DNA from: CAWGCE01 sp964480915
GTDB taxonomy: Bacteria > Planctomycetota > Planctomycetia > Pirellulales > Pirellulaceae
Assembly: GCA_964480915.1 (NCBI GenBank)
Contig: CAYZRS010000014.1
Span: 1 to 64,000, forward strand
Reading direction: 5' to 3'
Length of the DNA: 64,000 nt
Shown here: positions 17,263 through 25,763 of the stretch, piece after piece
Layout: each line of letters starts with the position of its first letter
Numbering within the stretch: the first letter of the stretch is position 1
Made by a program: the position numbers and the translations under genes
Notes under the pieces: generated by a model
What the model was told of the DNA's origin: nothing
The model's database searches: none
The model's input: only the letters and a program-made list of their open reading frames with translations

Positions 17263-18024
17263 CTACTCTTTTTCTGAAATTCGTTGTCGTTCCACGGCAA
17301 AATCATGAGCCTGGTCGCCCGTCGTTCCAACCGGACGATGGTCAAGTTCGGTCAAACCGATCTGGGGACCATAAACCAGTAGCTTGTCACCGACGTGCAA
17401 ACGGATCTGCCCCTTGGGCGCACCGAGATAGACGCCATTTTTACGTTCGATGCCCAGTACGAGCACGCCTTCGTCGCCCAGGCGCAATTCGGTGAGTGAT
17501 TTGTTCGCCAGCCAATCGTTTTCTTCGACCGACATTTCGGCCACTTCGTAATCTTTGGCCAGGTGGAGCAAGCCGACGTAATCGCGCACATCGAGTTTTG
17601 TGAATCGGCCCAGCGCCCATTTGATAGCCTGTGACATTTGATCATCGATCCACGAACTGATCGCCAGTCGCCATAAGAGAAAGAGTCCCAACGCGAGGAT
17701 CAGGACTTTGTTGCTGGCAGTGCCGATGCCCGATTCTTCCGCGCTGCCCATGAACGCCAGCACAAGGGACGAGACAACCGTCACGATTCCAGCGTTTCCC
17801 AACACCATCAAGACCATGATGATTTCTCGACGGACCGGATGGTTGACGATCGATTCGGAGTCGAGCGTCGTGAACCCAGTGCTCGTGAACGCCGACCGTG
17901 CTTCAAATCGTGCGAGGTCTTTTGACAATCCGGTGAGCATCAATGCGATGGTTGCTACTCGAACGACGAGCAATGAGAGAAGGATCGCGGTAAGAAGCGT
18001 CAAAACGCCGGCGAGTGCAATCAC
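17263..18024 (-). CDS. Membrane protein with TrkA C-terminal (RCK_C) domain
   Basis: A 253-residue integral membrane protein. Three or four membrane helices (about 4-32, 68-92, 103-122) precede a cytoplasmic RCK_C/TrkA-C domain (about 165-240; LTELRLGDEGVLVLGIER, then HVGDKLLVYGP). Between the first helices, RSAFTSTGFTT resembles the selectivity-filter segment of TrkH/KtrB potassium transporters, though the protein is far too short to be one. The start is GTG 18024. It follows serS by 35 bases on the same strand. A role in cation transport or its sensing is likely but unproven. Confidence 0.75.
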   Translation of the reverse strand: MIALAGVLTLLTAILLSLLVVRVATIALMLTGLSKDLARFEARSAFTSTGFTTLDSESIVNHPVRREIIMVLMVLGNAGIVTVVSSLVLAFMGSAEESGIGTASNKVLILALGLFLLWRLAISSWIDDQMSQAIKWALGRFTKLDVRDYVGLLHLAKDYEVAEMSVEENDWLANKSLTELRLGDEGVLVLGIERKNGVYLGAPKGQIRLHVGDKLLVYGPQIGLTELDHRPVGTTGDQAHDFAVERQRISEKE

Positions 18025-18059
18025 GTTGGTTGGTCTCTAGATAAACGCCTGACGAAACT

Positions 18060-19337
18060 CTAGCCAATACGTTGCTTACCGACGAATGGACGCAGCGCTT
18101 CCGGAACGATGATCGAACCGTCGGCTTGCTGGTAGTTTTCGACGATCGCAATCATGGCTCGACTAATCGCCACCGCTGTGCCATTTAACGTATGGACAAA
18201 CTTGGTCCCTTTTTCGCCCTTGGTCTTGTAGCGAATGTTAAGGCGTCGCGCTTGGTAATCGGTACAGTTCGAGGTGCTGGTCACTTCACCATACTCGCCC
18301 CCATCGCCACGTCCCGGCATCCAGGCTTCCAGGTCGAATTTCCGGTAGGCCGGTCCGCCCAAATCACCCGTCGCCGTATCGACGACTCGATACGGCAATC
18401 CAAGCCCATCGAAAATGCGACACTCGAGATCGCGAAAGTGGTCCAACGTGTCGGTACTCTGCTCGGGCGTCGTGAATGCGAACATTTCGACTTTGGTGAA
18501 TTGGTGGACACGGTAGAGCCCGCGAGTTGACCGGCCATGGGCGCCCGCTTCGGTCCGGTAGCAGTGACTGATGCCGCACAGCTTCAGCGGCAATTCTTCC
18601 GCGTCAAACGTGTGGCCGCCATACCAGCCGCCCAGTGTGATTTCGGCCGTGGCCACGAGGCTGAGGTCGGTACCATCGATGCTGTAAATCTGAGTCTCCG
18701 GTCCGCGAGGAATGAAACCGATCCCTTCGAGAATTTCATTGCGAGCCAAATCGGGCGTGATGGCCGGAGTGAATCCTTCGCCGACGAGTAGCTGAATGAC
18801 ATACTGCTGCAGGGCAAGTTCAAGCAGGACGGCTTCGTTTTTCAGGAAGTAAAATCCGTGGCCCGATGTGCGGGCACCACCTTCAAAATCGAACAGGTTA
18901 TGTAGTTCACCCAATTCGACATGGTCTTTCACGTCGAATTCGAATTTGCGTGGCTCGTGTTGCCCTTTGGTCAGCTCAAGATTCGCTTTGTCATCGACGC
19001 CGACCGGCGCATCGGGATGAGACAGGTTCGGGATCATCCGCTGTAGATCGATGATCTGTTTTTCCAGTTCGTCATGCTCGCGCTGCTTATTGTCTTTTTC
19101 TTCACGAACTTGGCGGGCTTCCTCTTTCTTCGCTTCCCGTTCGTCATTGTCTTTGGCCTGGCCGATGAGTTTGGAAAACTCGTTCGCCTTGCGATTGAGT
19201 TCCTGCGCCTCTTGTCCTAAGTCGCGTCGCTTTATCTCCATTTCGACCAGTTGATCAACGTCTGCGGTCACGCCCCGTTTTTGACAGTTCTCTTTAACTT
19301 CGGCGACGTTATCTACGATGTATTTTCGATCGAGCAT
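18060..19337 (-). CDS. serS: Seryl-tRNA synthetase
   Basis: Charges tRNA-Ser and tRNA-Sec with serine; cytoplasmic, class II synthetase, 425 residues (normal length). The N-terminal antiparallel coiled-coil arm (about 25-105, very rich in Glu/Lys/Arg) binds tRNA. Motif 2 is CYRTEAGAHGRSTRGLYRVH; motif 3 contains GTAVAISRAMIAIVENYQ. ATG 19337 begins MLDRKYIVDNVAEVKEN, a normal family start. The TrkA-C gene follows 35 bases downstream on the same strand. Confidence 0.97.
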   Translation of the reverse strand: MLDRKYIVDNVAEVKENCQKRGVTADVDQLVEMEIKRRDLGQEAQELNRKANEFSKLIGQAKDNDEREAKKEEARQVREEKDNKQREHDELEKQIIDLQRMIPNLSHPDAPVGVDDKANLELTKGQHEPRKFEFDVKDHVELGELHNLFDFEGGARTSGHGFYFLKNEAVLLELALQQYVIQLLVGEGFTPAITPDLARNEILEGIGFIPRGPETQIYSIDGTDLSLVATAEITLGGWYGGHTFDAEELPLKLCGISHCYRTEAGAHGRSTRGLYRVHQFTKVEMFAFTTPEQSTDTLDHFRDLECRIFDGLGLPYRVVDTATGDLGGPAYRKFDLEAWMPGRGDGGEYGEVTSTSNCTDYQARRLNIRYKTKGEKGTKFVHTLNGTAVAISRAMIAIVENYQQADGSIIVPEALRPFVGKQRIG

Positions 19338-19424
19338 TGATTCTTGGCGTGGAATGAAGTCTGAAGTGAATGTGAGGCAACGGAGTCGGTTGGCACTGGT
19401 CGATCCATCATGACGGCTGCGGGC

Positions 19425-20810
19425 TTAAACCGAAAGACGACTCAATTCGTACCACAGGTGTGCACTGGAGCGAATTCCGCGATGAAAGTCGGCAATCGAA
19501 AATTTCTCGTTGGGGCCATGCGTGTTGTCATCGTTCAGGCCCCAACCTAGCAGCAGTGTGTCGATCCCCAGTTTGTCTCGAAATGCGGTAACGACCGGGA
19601 TGGAACCGCCGGCACGGATAAATACGGGCGAATGTCCAAAACCGCTTTCGATCGCCGTGGCCGCCGCCTTCATGTACGGACTCTCCAGCGAAACCACGAC
19701 GCCCGGAGCGCCGTGGAAATAGTTTAGGTCCATTTGAATGCCGGGCGGGCAAAGCGACTTTAGCATCGTTTCCAATTGCGCTTGGATGGTGTCGGGATCC
19801 TGATTGGGAACCAGACGGCAACTGAATTTTGCACTCGCTTTGGCCGGCAAAACGGTCTTGGCCCCCTCACCTTGATAACCGCTGCTGAGACCATTGATAT
19901 CCAGCGTGGGGCGAGCCCAGCGTCGCTCGAGCGTTGTGAAGCCCTCTTCGCCCAACAGCTCATCGACACCGACTTGCTGTTTGAAGGCCGATTCTTGAAA
20001 CGGGAGGTCGGCATACTGTTGCCGTTCGCGGTCAGAGAGTGGCTGCACGTCATCATAAAATCCAGGAATCTGGATTCGGCCTTTCTCGTCAATCAACGCC
20101 GCCAACATACGAGTCAGCGCATTCGCCGGATTGCTGACCGCGCCACCAAACGTGCCAGAATGCAAATCCTGGTTCGGTCCTTGAAGTGTCAGCTCGAAAT
20201 AACAGATGCCTTTCAGTCCGTACGTGATTGCCGGCTGGCCTCGGTCGAATTGCGAGCTGTCACTGATCACTGCCACGTCGCAGGCCAGTTTCTCCTTGTG
20301 CTCTTCGATGAACTTATAGAGATTCGGGCTGCCGATTTCCTCTTCACCTTCGATGAGGAACTTCAGTTTGACGGGAAGCTCGCCGGCGATCGCTTGCCAG
20401 GCTTGAGCGCTTTTCACGTGCGTCAGCAATTGGCCTTTGTCGTCGGTGGCGCCGCGAGCCACCACATTGCCGCCGACAAATTGAGGCTCGAACGGTGGAC
20501 TGTTCCATTCCTCAAGCGGGTCGGGTGGCTGCACATCGTAATGGCCATACACGAGTACGGTTGGCCGGTCGTCAACGGCCGGCGATTCGGCCCATACGAT
20601 TGGGTGACCATCGGTCTCGAGGATTTCTGTTTCAAGTCCCATCGTGGCGAACTGCGCTTTCATCCATTCGGCCGCGGCGCGGATATCGCCGACGTGAGCA
20701 CTGTCGGTGCTGACGCTTGGGATGCGGAGCAGCTCGCAAAGTTCGGCTTCGAAGCAATCACGGTTTTCCGCGAGGTAGGACTCGATTTCTTGCAGCTTAG
20801 AGGTGGGCAT
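19425..20810 (-). CDS. M20 family metallopeptidase (dipeptidase)
   Basis: A 461-residue zinc-dependent peptidase/deacylase of the M20 (ArgE/DapE/CPG2, carnosinase-like) family. Metal and catalytic motifs seen: LVYGHYDVQPPDP (His and Asp), GATDDKGQLL, and LIEGEEEIGSPN with the catalytic Glu and a metal Glu. A dimerisation domain follows (about 190-350), and a last metal His is seen in the DDNTHGPNEKF stretch. ATG 20810 is chosen because it opens a typical MPTSKLQEIESYLAEN start and the upstream 18 codons lie in the divergent promoter region. No signal peptide, so cytoplasmic. The substrate is not deducible. Confidence 0.9.
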   Translation of the reverse strand: MPTSKLQEIESYLAENRDCFEAELCELLRIPSVSTDSAHVGDIRAAAEWMKAQFATMGLETEILETDGHPIVWAESPAVDDRPTVLVYGHYDVQPPDPLEEWNSPPFEPQFVGGNVVARGATDDKGQLLTHVKSAQAWQAIAGELPVKLKFLIEGEEEIGSPNLYKFIEEHKEKLACDVAVISDSSQFDRGQPAITYGLKGICYFELTLQGPNQDLHSGTFGGAVSNPANALTRMLAALIDEKGRIQIPGFYDDVQPLSDRERQQYADLPFQESAFKQQVGVDELLGEEGFTTLERRWARPTLDINGLSSGYQGEGAKTVLPAKASAKFSCRLVPNQDPDTIQAQLETMLKSLCPPGIQMDLNYFHGAPGVVVSLESPYMKAAATAIESGFGHSPVFIRAGGSIPVVTAFRDKLGIDTLLLGWGLNDDNTHGPNEKFSIADFHRGIRSSAHLWYELSRLSV

Positions 20811-20940
20811 GGTAATTCCGTGGGCGGTCGAGAGCCGGTTTTGGGGCCGAACCTGATGCCTCACCGGCCGGACAAGACGACGAAAGTGTCACCTCTTGGC
20901 GGTCCTTGAAAAGCGGGCTCGTATGAAACGAATCCTCAAA

Positions 20941-20946
20941 TATAAT
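20941..20946 (+). promoter_or_regulatory. Candidate -10 element before the ClpS-family gene
   Basis: A perfect TATAAT lies 46 bases before the chosen start at 20992; no good -35 is visible. Because it lies downstream of an alternative ATG at 20923, it argues for the later start. Confidence 0.35.
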
Positions 20947-20991
20947 GGCGGTAACACGTTCCCACCACCACGGTTGGTCGGATGGGGTCGC

Positions 20992-21345
20992 ATGATGCAG
21001 ACAGGGAGAAGTGTTGTGCCACGAGCAAATGAATTGACCGCGGAACCAGAACAAATCCAAGAAGTCGTTCGCAAGAAGCAGCCCCGCTACAACGTCGTAT
21101 TGTGGGACGATGACGACCATTCGTACGACTACGTCATTCGCATGATGAGGCGACTGTTTGGCCATACGGCCAATCAGGCCATGGGCATTGCCGAATCGGT
21201 CGACAATAACGGCAAGGCGGTCTGCCTGACCACGACGATGGAGCATGCCGAACTGAAACGGGACCAGATTCACGCCTTCGGTCGCGATTTCGGAATTCGT
21301 AAGTGCCAGGGAGCCATGTCGGCCTCCATTGAGCCGGTAGAGTAA
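20992..21345 (+). CDS. ClpS-family adaptor protein
   Basis: A small protein of 117 residues with a ClpS core (about 35-110): PRYNVVLWDDDDHSYDYVI, then MMRRLFGHTANQAMGIAESV, then GKAVCLTTTMEHAELKRDQI. ClpS proteins deliver N-degron substrates to ClpA/ClpC. The Asn/Asp-rich loop after strand 1 (DDDDHSYDYV) and the following Met pair are at the substrate pocket. No clpA lies nearby, so this may be an orphan paralogue. Starts at 20896 (TTG) and 20923 (ATG) are possible; 20992 or 20995 is preferred because of the TATAAT at 20941 and the GG-rich bases just upstream. It is transcribed divergently from the M20 peptidase. Confidence 0.8.
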   Translation: MMQTGRSVVPRANELTAEPEQIQEVVRKKQPRYNVVLWDDDDHSYDYVIRMMRRLFGHTANQAMGIAESVDNNGKAVCLTTTMEHAELKRDQIHAFGRDFGIRKCQGAMSASIEPVE

Positions 21346-21463
21346 GACAGCAGCGGGCGACAGGTAATAGGCAACAAGGGGGAGGCGACCGTATACTGGG
21401 TCGTCGTTTTCAGTTGTCGGCGTTACGCGCCGGAATCCGCCCGTCTGACCGTCATCCAAGAAC

Positions 21464-22747
21464 ATGCCTACACTCAAGACGCATACGCTCGGTTGCAAAG
21501 TCAATCAGTACGAGACAGAACTCGTGCGGGAAGGACTCGCGACGGTTGGGTATGAAGAGGCCGACCGTGAGCAATCGGCCGATCTGTGTGTCGTGAACAC
21601 TTGCACTGTGACGAATGAAGGGGACTCGAAGAGTCGCCAGGTGATCCGCAAGTTGGCACGGGAGAATCCTGATTCGAGCATCGTCGTCATGGGGTGCTAT
21701 GCGACGCGAGCGCCCGACGAATTGGCCGCTCTCCCCAACGTGACCGAAGTCGTCACCGACAAACGAGAGATCCCCGATCTGCTGGGTCGCTTTGGCGTGG
21801 TCGACGCGCCGAACGGAATCAGTCATTTCGGACGCCGCCATCGCGCTTACGTGAAAGTCCAAGATGGCTGTTTACTGCGTTGCAGCTATTGCATCATTCC
21901 TCATGTGCGCCCGGAAATGTACAGCCGGCCCCTGTCAGATGTTGTGACCGAGGTCAAACGGTTGGCCGACAACGGCTATCGTGAAGTCGTCCTCACCGGA
22001 ATTCATCTTGGTCATTTTGGGGTCGAGCAAAATCGCAAGAAGGCGAAAGAGGATTGGGTGCGGTTGGCCGACCTGACGCGTGCCTGTGCCAAGATCGACA
22101 GCCATTTCCGAATTCGACTTTCCAGCATCGAGGCGACCGAGGTGACTCGCGAATTACTGGATGTGATGGCCGAGCATGCCGATCGAGTCTGCCCTCATTT
22201 CCACATCTGCTTGCAGAGCGGGAGCGAACGCATCCTTCGCAAAATGCGACGTCGCTGGGGAGCCAAACGCTTTGTCGATCGGTGCCATCTGATCTACGAT
22301 CACCTGCCGGATGCGGCACTCACGACCGATGTGATCGTCGGTTTCCCCGACGAGACCGAAGCCGACTTCGACGAGACGCTGGCCGTCTGCGCAGCGGCTC
22401 GATTCTCTAAGATTCACATCTTTCCTTTCAGCGCGAGAAAAGGAACTCCAGCAGCCGACATGCCAAACCATGTCCCTAAGCCGGTGAAGGTGGCGCGCGG
22501 AAAACGCTTGGCAGAATTAGAATCGCGACTGCGAGACGAATATGTCACGTCGCTTGTTGGAAAACCGCTGCAAGTCCTGATCGAAGGTGAATCTCCGGAA
22601 CCGGGCACCAGTCATGTCGGAACGGCTTGCCGGTACCTGCCCATTTACTTACCAACAAGTCAACGCAGCGCGGCGACGAAGGCGGGCGAATTGATTCAAG
22701 TGACGGCATCCGCACCATTTGCGGACGGACTGATCGCTGCGAACTAG
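21464..22747 (+). CDS. mtaB: tRNA (t6A37-C2)-methylthiotransferase
   Basis: A radical-SAM enzyme that adds a methylthio group to t6A37 of tRNAs decoding ANN codons; 427 residues. The N-terminal MTTase domain holds Cys residues of the first Fe-S cluster (TLGCKVNQ, VVNTCTVT, VMGCYA). The radical-SAM domain carries CLLRCSYC, the CxxxCxxC motif. The C-terminal TRAM-like part begins near LQVLIEGESPEPG. The opening MPTLKTHTLGCKVNQYE fits MtaB better than MiaB or RimO. It is convergent with the SPOR-like gene; a perfect 10-base palindrome GACCGCGGTC (22751-22760) lies between the two stops. Confidence 0.93.
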   Translation: MPTLKTHTLGCKVNQYETELVREGLATVGYEEADREQSADLCVVNTCTVTNEGDSKSRQVIRKLARENPDSSIVVMGCYATRAPDELAALPNVTEVVTDKREIPDLLGRFGVVDAPNGISHFGRRHRAYVKVQDGCLLRCSYCIIPHVRPEMYSRPLSDVVTEVKRLADNGYREVVLTGIHLGHFGVEQNRKKAKEDWVRLADLTRACAKIDSHFRIRLSSIEATEVTRELLDVMAEHADRVCPHFHICLQSGSERILRKMRRRWGAKRFVDRCHLIYDHLPDAALTTDVIVGFPDETEADFDETLAVCAAARFSKIHIFPFSARKGTPAADMPNHVPKPVKVARGKRLAELESRLRDEYVTSLVGKPLQVLIEGESPEPGTSHVGTACRYLPIYLPTSQRSAATKAGELIQVTASAPFADGLIAAN

Positions 22748-22767
22748 TCTGACCGCGGTCGAACGCC

Positions 22768-23916
22768 TTAGTTCCAGCCGAGTGAATTCGAGCGGCGCGC
22801 ATAATCGGTCGCTACCGACCGTCTGGGGACTTCGACCGGCTTCGGCTGAACGTCGAAGGTAATGCCATTCAACTGACGCGGTACGAGTCCGTTCATTTGT
22901 GGCCCGCGACCCGGCAGAGGTTTTTGCTGGGCACCGTAAGACTTCATGATCTTCAACACGGCCGGGTTGATCTCTGTCTTACCGTCGGATCGAGGGTCGC
23001 CCACCGAGTTAAAACTTCCGACCGTGACGATGCTCTCGCTGCGGTCGTGAAACTCGTACGCTTCGACACCGCGTTTACGCAATAGCTCTGTCAGTTGATG
23101 AGCCTGTTCCGCGGCAGCTGCCAAGCGGCCCGATACGGAATTGCCTCGTTGTACTTCTTCTTGAATCTTATTCTGGTCTAGCAGTACCCTGCCGCGGAAG
23201 GTCGCAACTTGCACGGTGAATTTACCAGGGCACTTTAAGAGGCCGTACTTAACTCCTGAGTTCATATTCGCCACCATTTGATCGATGCCTGTTGGTGCGA
23301 AGTACTCTTTTGGCAACAAGGGGTTTCGAGTAACGAATGCGCTTCCGAGCGGTCCTTTATTTCGTTTTTCTTCGTTTCCGCTCATCTTCTTGTGGAAATG
23401 TCTCAAACCGGCGAACCGGAGCGTCGAATTCGTTTTCTTGTCAAAATTCAATGACGATGGTTGAGAGTATTTAAGCGCTTTCAAGACTTTCAACGCGTTC
23501 GGATCGTCGTGTGTCGTAAAGTTGCCGACGAGAACGGCGTACTCATTGAAGGCAGCCGGCTTTTGGTATCGCATTTGTTTGGGCTCGCCGTAGCGATCAA
23601 GACCAATCCCCGTCACGGTGCCCGTGTAGTCATAATCCTTCTGGTGAATGAACGCGTCGAGTTTGTATCGTTTTCTTAACTCCAGCACTAATGCGTTGGC
23701 TTCTTGTTCGGCTCCGTCACCAGCGAAGGCACCCGCCAGAATCATCCAAGGACCATGAGATTGGGTCAGATGGTATGTCTTGTTGGGATCCGCTTCGACC
23801 CGACGGAACTTGGCGAATTTCGTAAGGGGCGACTGAGCCGTCGAATTCATCGAAAAGAAAATGCAACAAAGCATTCCAATGGAAACCGCAAAGGTCGTGG
23901 CATTGGTTTTCCGCAT
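22768..23916 (-). CDS. Secreted SPOR-like protein
   Basis: A 382-residue exported protein. The signal peptide is residues 1-28 (cut near Ser-Thr-Ala-Gln). Two segments look like diverged SPOR repeats, the fold that binds denuded peptidoglycan glycan: residues about 52-90 (GPWMILAGAFAGDGAEQEAN) and about 230-300 (GKFTVQVATFRG, then a helix AEQAHQLTELLRKRGVEAYE and strand SIVTVGSF). Between them is a Lys/Asn-rich stretch. The assignment to SPOR is by pattern only. The tail is basic and ends RRSNSLGWN. No neighbour is obviously linked; it faces mtaB tail to tail. Confidence 0.65.
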   Translation of the reverse strand: MRKTNATTFAVSIGMLCCIFFSMNSTAQSPLTKFAKFRRVEADPNKTYHLTQSHGPWMILAGAFAGDGAEQEANALVLELRKRYKLDAFIHQKDYDYTGTVTGIGLDRYGEPKQMRYQKPAAFNEYAVLVGNFTTHDDPNALKVLKALKYSQPSSLNFDKKTNSTLRFAGLRHFHKKMSGNEEKRNKGPLGSAFVTRNPLLPKEYFAPTGIDQMVANMNSGVKYGLLKCPGKFTVQVATFRGRVLLDQNKIQEEVQRGNSVSGRLAAAAEQAHQLTELLRKRGVEAYEFHDRSESIVTVGSFNSVGDPRSDGKTEINPAVLKIMKSYGAQQKPLPGRGPQMNGLVPRQLNGITFDVQPKPVEVPRRSVATDYARRSNSLGWN

Positions 23917-24101
23917 CGAATTTCATCCTTGAAAATTTGAAGTCAAGCAAGCTGCGCGGCGGGAACTGTAGCAAATGGCGATTTGAGTCGCCACCCGCAT
24001 TTTCGAGACTTCTTGTGGCACTGCAGGTTCCGTGGGATACGTTACGTTCGCCACCTAGCGACGGTCTGTTAGACACCGACGGAGCGCGAATGAGCTAGCT
24101 C

Positions 24102-25763
24102 TTAACGGGCCAGTCCCATGAAGAAGCTAAACTGACGAATGTCGTCGGTATCTTCGCGGGCGATCGGAACGGCGAAGTCGAGGGCGATCGGTGCAGGTCC
24201 CATCGCAGGAACAGAAATACGAAGACCGGCACCGAGAGATACTCGGTAATCATCGCTGTCGATACTGATGTCTTCTTCGATCGTTCCATAGTCGCAGAAG
24301 ACGATACCTTTTAGCATGTCGTCGGCGGTGATCGGGAAGAGGTACTCGACCGAACCCAGCAGGCTCAATTCACCACCCACAGCGACGTCGTTCACTTTCG
24401 GCGTGGCACCACGGAAGTCGAACCCACGTAGCGTCGAGTAGCCACCGGCGAAGAACTGTTCGAAGATGGGCGTTTGAGAACCGGTGATCCCGAGTCGATT
24501 CGAGAATCCCAAAACGTGACGTCCCGAGCCGTCTGGTCGCTCGGTGACCAAGAAGTACCGACGGTAATCGATGTTACCACGCGAATAATCAAAGCTGCCA
24601 AAGACCTGTTCAAAGCTGGCTTCGAAGAAATATCCTTGCGTCGGTGCGAACGGGATGTCGCGAGTGTCTTGCGTGATGGAGATGCGAGCACCAAACAGAT
24701 CGTGTTCACCAATGGCGGCGTCTAGCTCCGGGACGCCCGCGACGCGGGGATCGGAAATCGTTACTTGCTCGGCTCGTAGCGAACCACTGACGCTCAGGTC
24801 GGGCGAAATGCGGTACCCGAATCCAAGCCGCCCGCCGATACGTTCTTCATCCCAGTCGAAGAACCGCCGTGTAAAGAGAAAGCCGCTGGCATTGAAACTA
24901 ATCCGCGTGTCCCACAAATAGGGCTCGGTGAACTGGAACATGTATCGCTGGACTTCGTCGCCTGGTAAGGCTTCTAGGCGAAAACCTTGGCCGGCCCCGC
25001 GGAAGGCGGTGCCGTTGGCCCAGTCGTCCCAACTTGTAGGGATACGCTGCCAATCAAAGTTCTTTTCGTCGATCACAATCTGACCAGTGACGCCTGCGTC
25101 CGAATTGACGGCCGCACCGACCATCAATCGTCCGGTTTGCGTCTCTTGCAAATTGACAATGACGTCGGCCATGGGCGTTGGCAGTCCCAAGTCGGGATTT
25201 GCGAACGGATTCGGTGCGTTGGGATCAAATGGCGCTTGTCCCCAGGGGCTGGCTTGTATCGGTGTGTTCGGATCGAACGCGGCGTTCGGATTCACTCCGG
25301 CCGGCACGCCGTAGTTGGGAGACGGTGCATATGCGGGCGGTCCGGTGACCTGCGGGGAGGGGACGTAACCGGCGGGCGGTCCGTAATTTTGGGGGACGGT
25401 CGACGGTGCGAATCCTGGCGCGGCACCCGGAGCGGCCGAAGGGGGCGGCAGTGGCTGGCTGAATTGTGTTTGTTGCACCGGTTGCGTCGGCGTTTGGCCC
25501 GGTTGCTGCCAATAATTGGCCGCCGAAGCTTGAGACGGTCCGCCCGAATTGGCGTTGTAGCCAGACCAAGGATTGCTGGGCGACTGGTAGCGAACGACCG
25601 CGTCGGAATATTGGTTGGCAGGCGTCGGAGCCGAACTTTGGGCTGGTGTCAGTTGCTGCGCGTCCGGTGACCAAACACCATTTTGGGGTGGGCGTTGCCA
25701 GGTGGCACATCCGCTCAAAAGGGCAGCACCAAGCAGCAGCGGAGTGAGTCGATTGATCGTCAC
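24102..25763 (-). CDS. BamA-type outer-membrane beta-barrel lipoprotein
   Basis: The barrel half of an Omp85/BamA-like assembly factor, 553 residues. It begins with a lipoprotein signal (LLSGC, Cys19), then about 170 residues rich in Pro, Gln, Ala and Asn, forming a flexible linker. From about residue 205 the sequence VIVNLQETQTGRLMVGAAVN matches the usual transition from the last POTRA domain into the barrel. The barrel (about 215-553) contains the LRGFDFRG lid-loop motif and the C-terminal APIALDFAVPIAREDTD element. The last residue is Arg, not the usual Phe/Trp. GTG at 25763-25761 overlaps the stop of the upstream POTRA gene (GTGA), and GGAG lies eight bases before it. With the upstream gene it appears to make a complete two-piece BamA. 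Confidence 0.85.
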   Translation of the reverse strand: MTINRLTPLLLGAALLSGCATWQRPPQNGVWSPDAQQLTPAQSSAPTPANQYSDAVVRYQSPSNPWSGYNANSGGPSQASAANYWQQPGQTPTQPVQQTQFSQPLPPPSAAPGAAPGFAPSTVPQNYGPPAGYVPSPQVTGPPAYAPSPNYGVPAGVNPNAAFDPNTPIQASPWGQAPFDPNAPNPFANPDLGLPTPMADVIVNLQETQTGRLMVGAAVNSDAGVTGQIVIDEKNFDWQRIPTSWDDWANGTAFRGAGQGFRLEALPGDEVQRYMFQFTEPYLWDTRISFNASGFLFTRRFFDWDEERIGGRLGFGYRISPDLSVSGSLRAEQVTISDPRVAGVPELDAAIGEHDLFGARISITQDTRDIPFAPTQGYFFEASFEQVFGSFDYSRGNIDYRRYFLVTERPDGSGRHVLGFSNRLGITGSQTPIFEQFFAGGYSTLRGFDFRGATPKVNDVAVGGELSLLGSVEYLFPITADDMLKGIVFCDYGTIEEDISIDSDDYRVSLGAGLRISVPAMGPAPIALDFAVPIAREDTDDIRQFSFFMGLAR

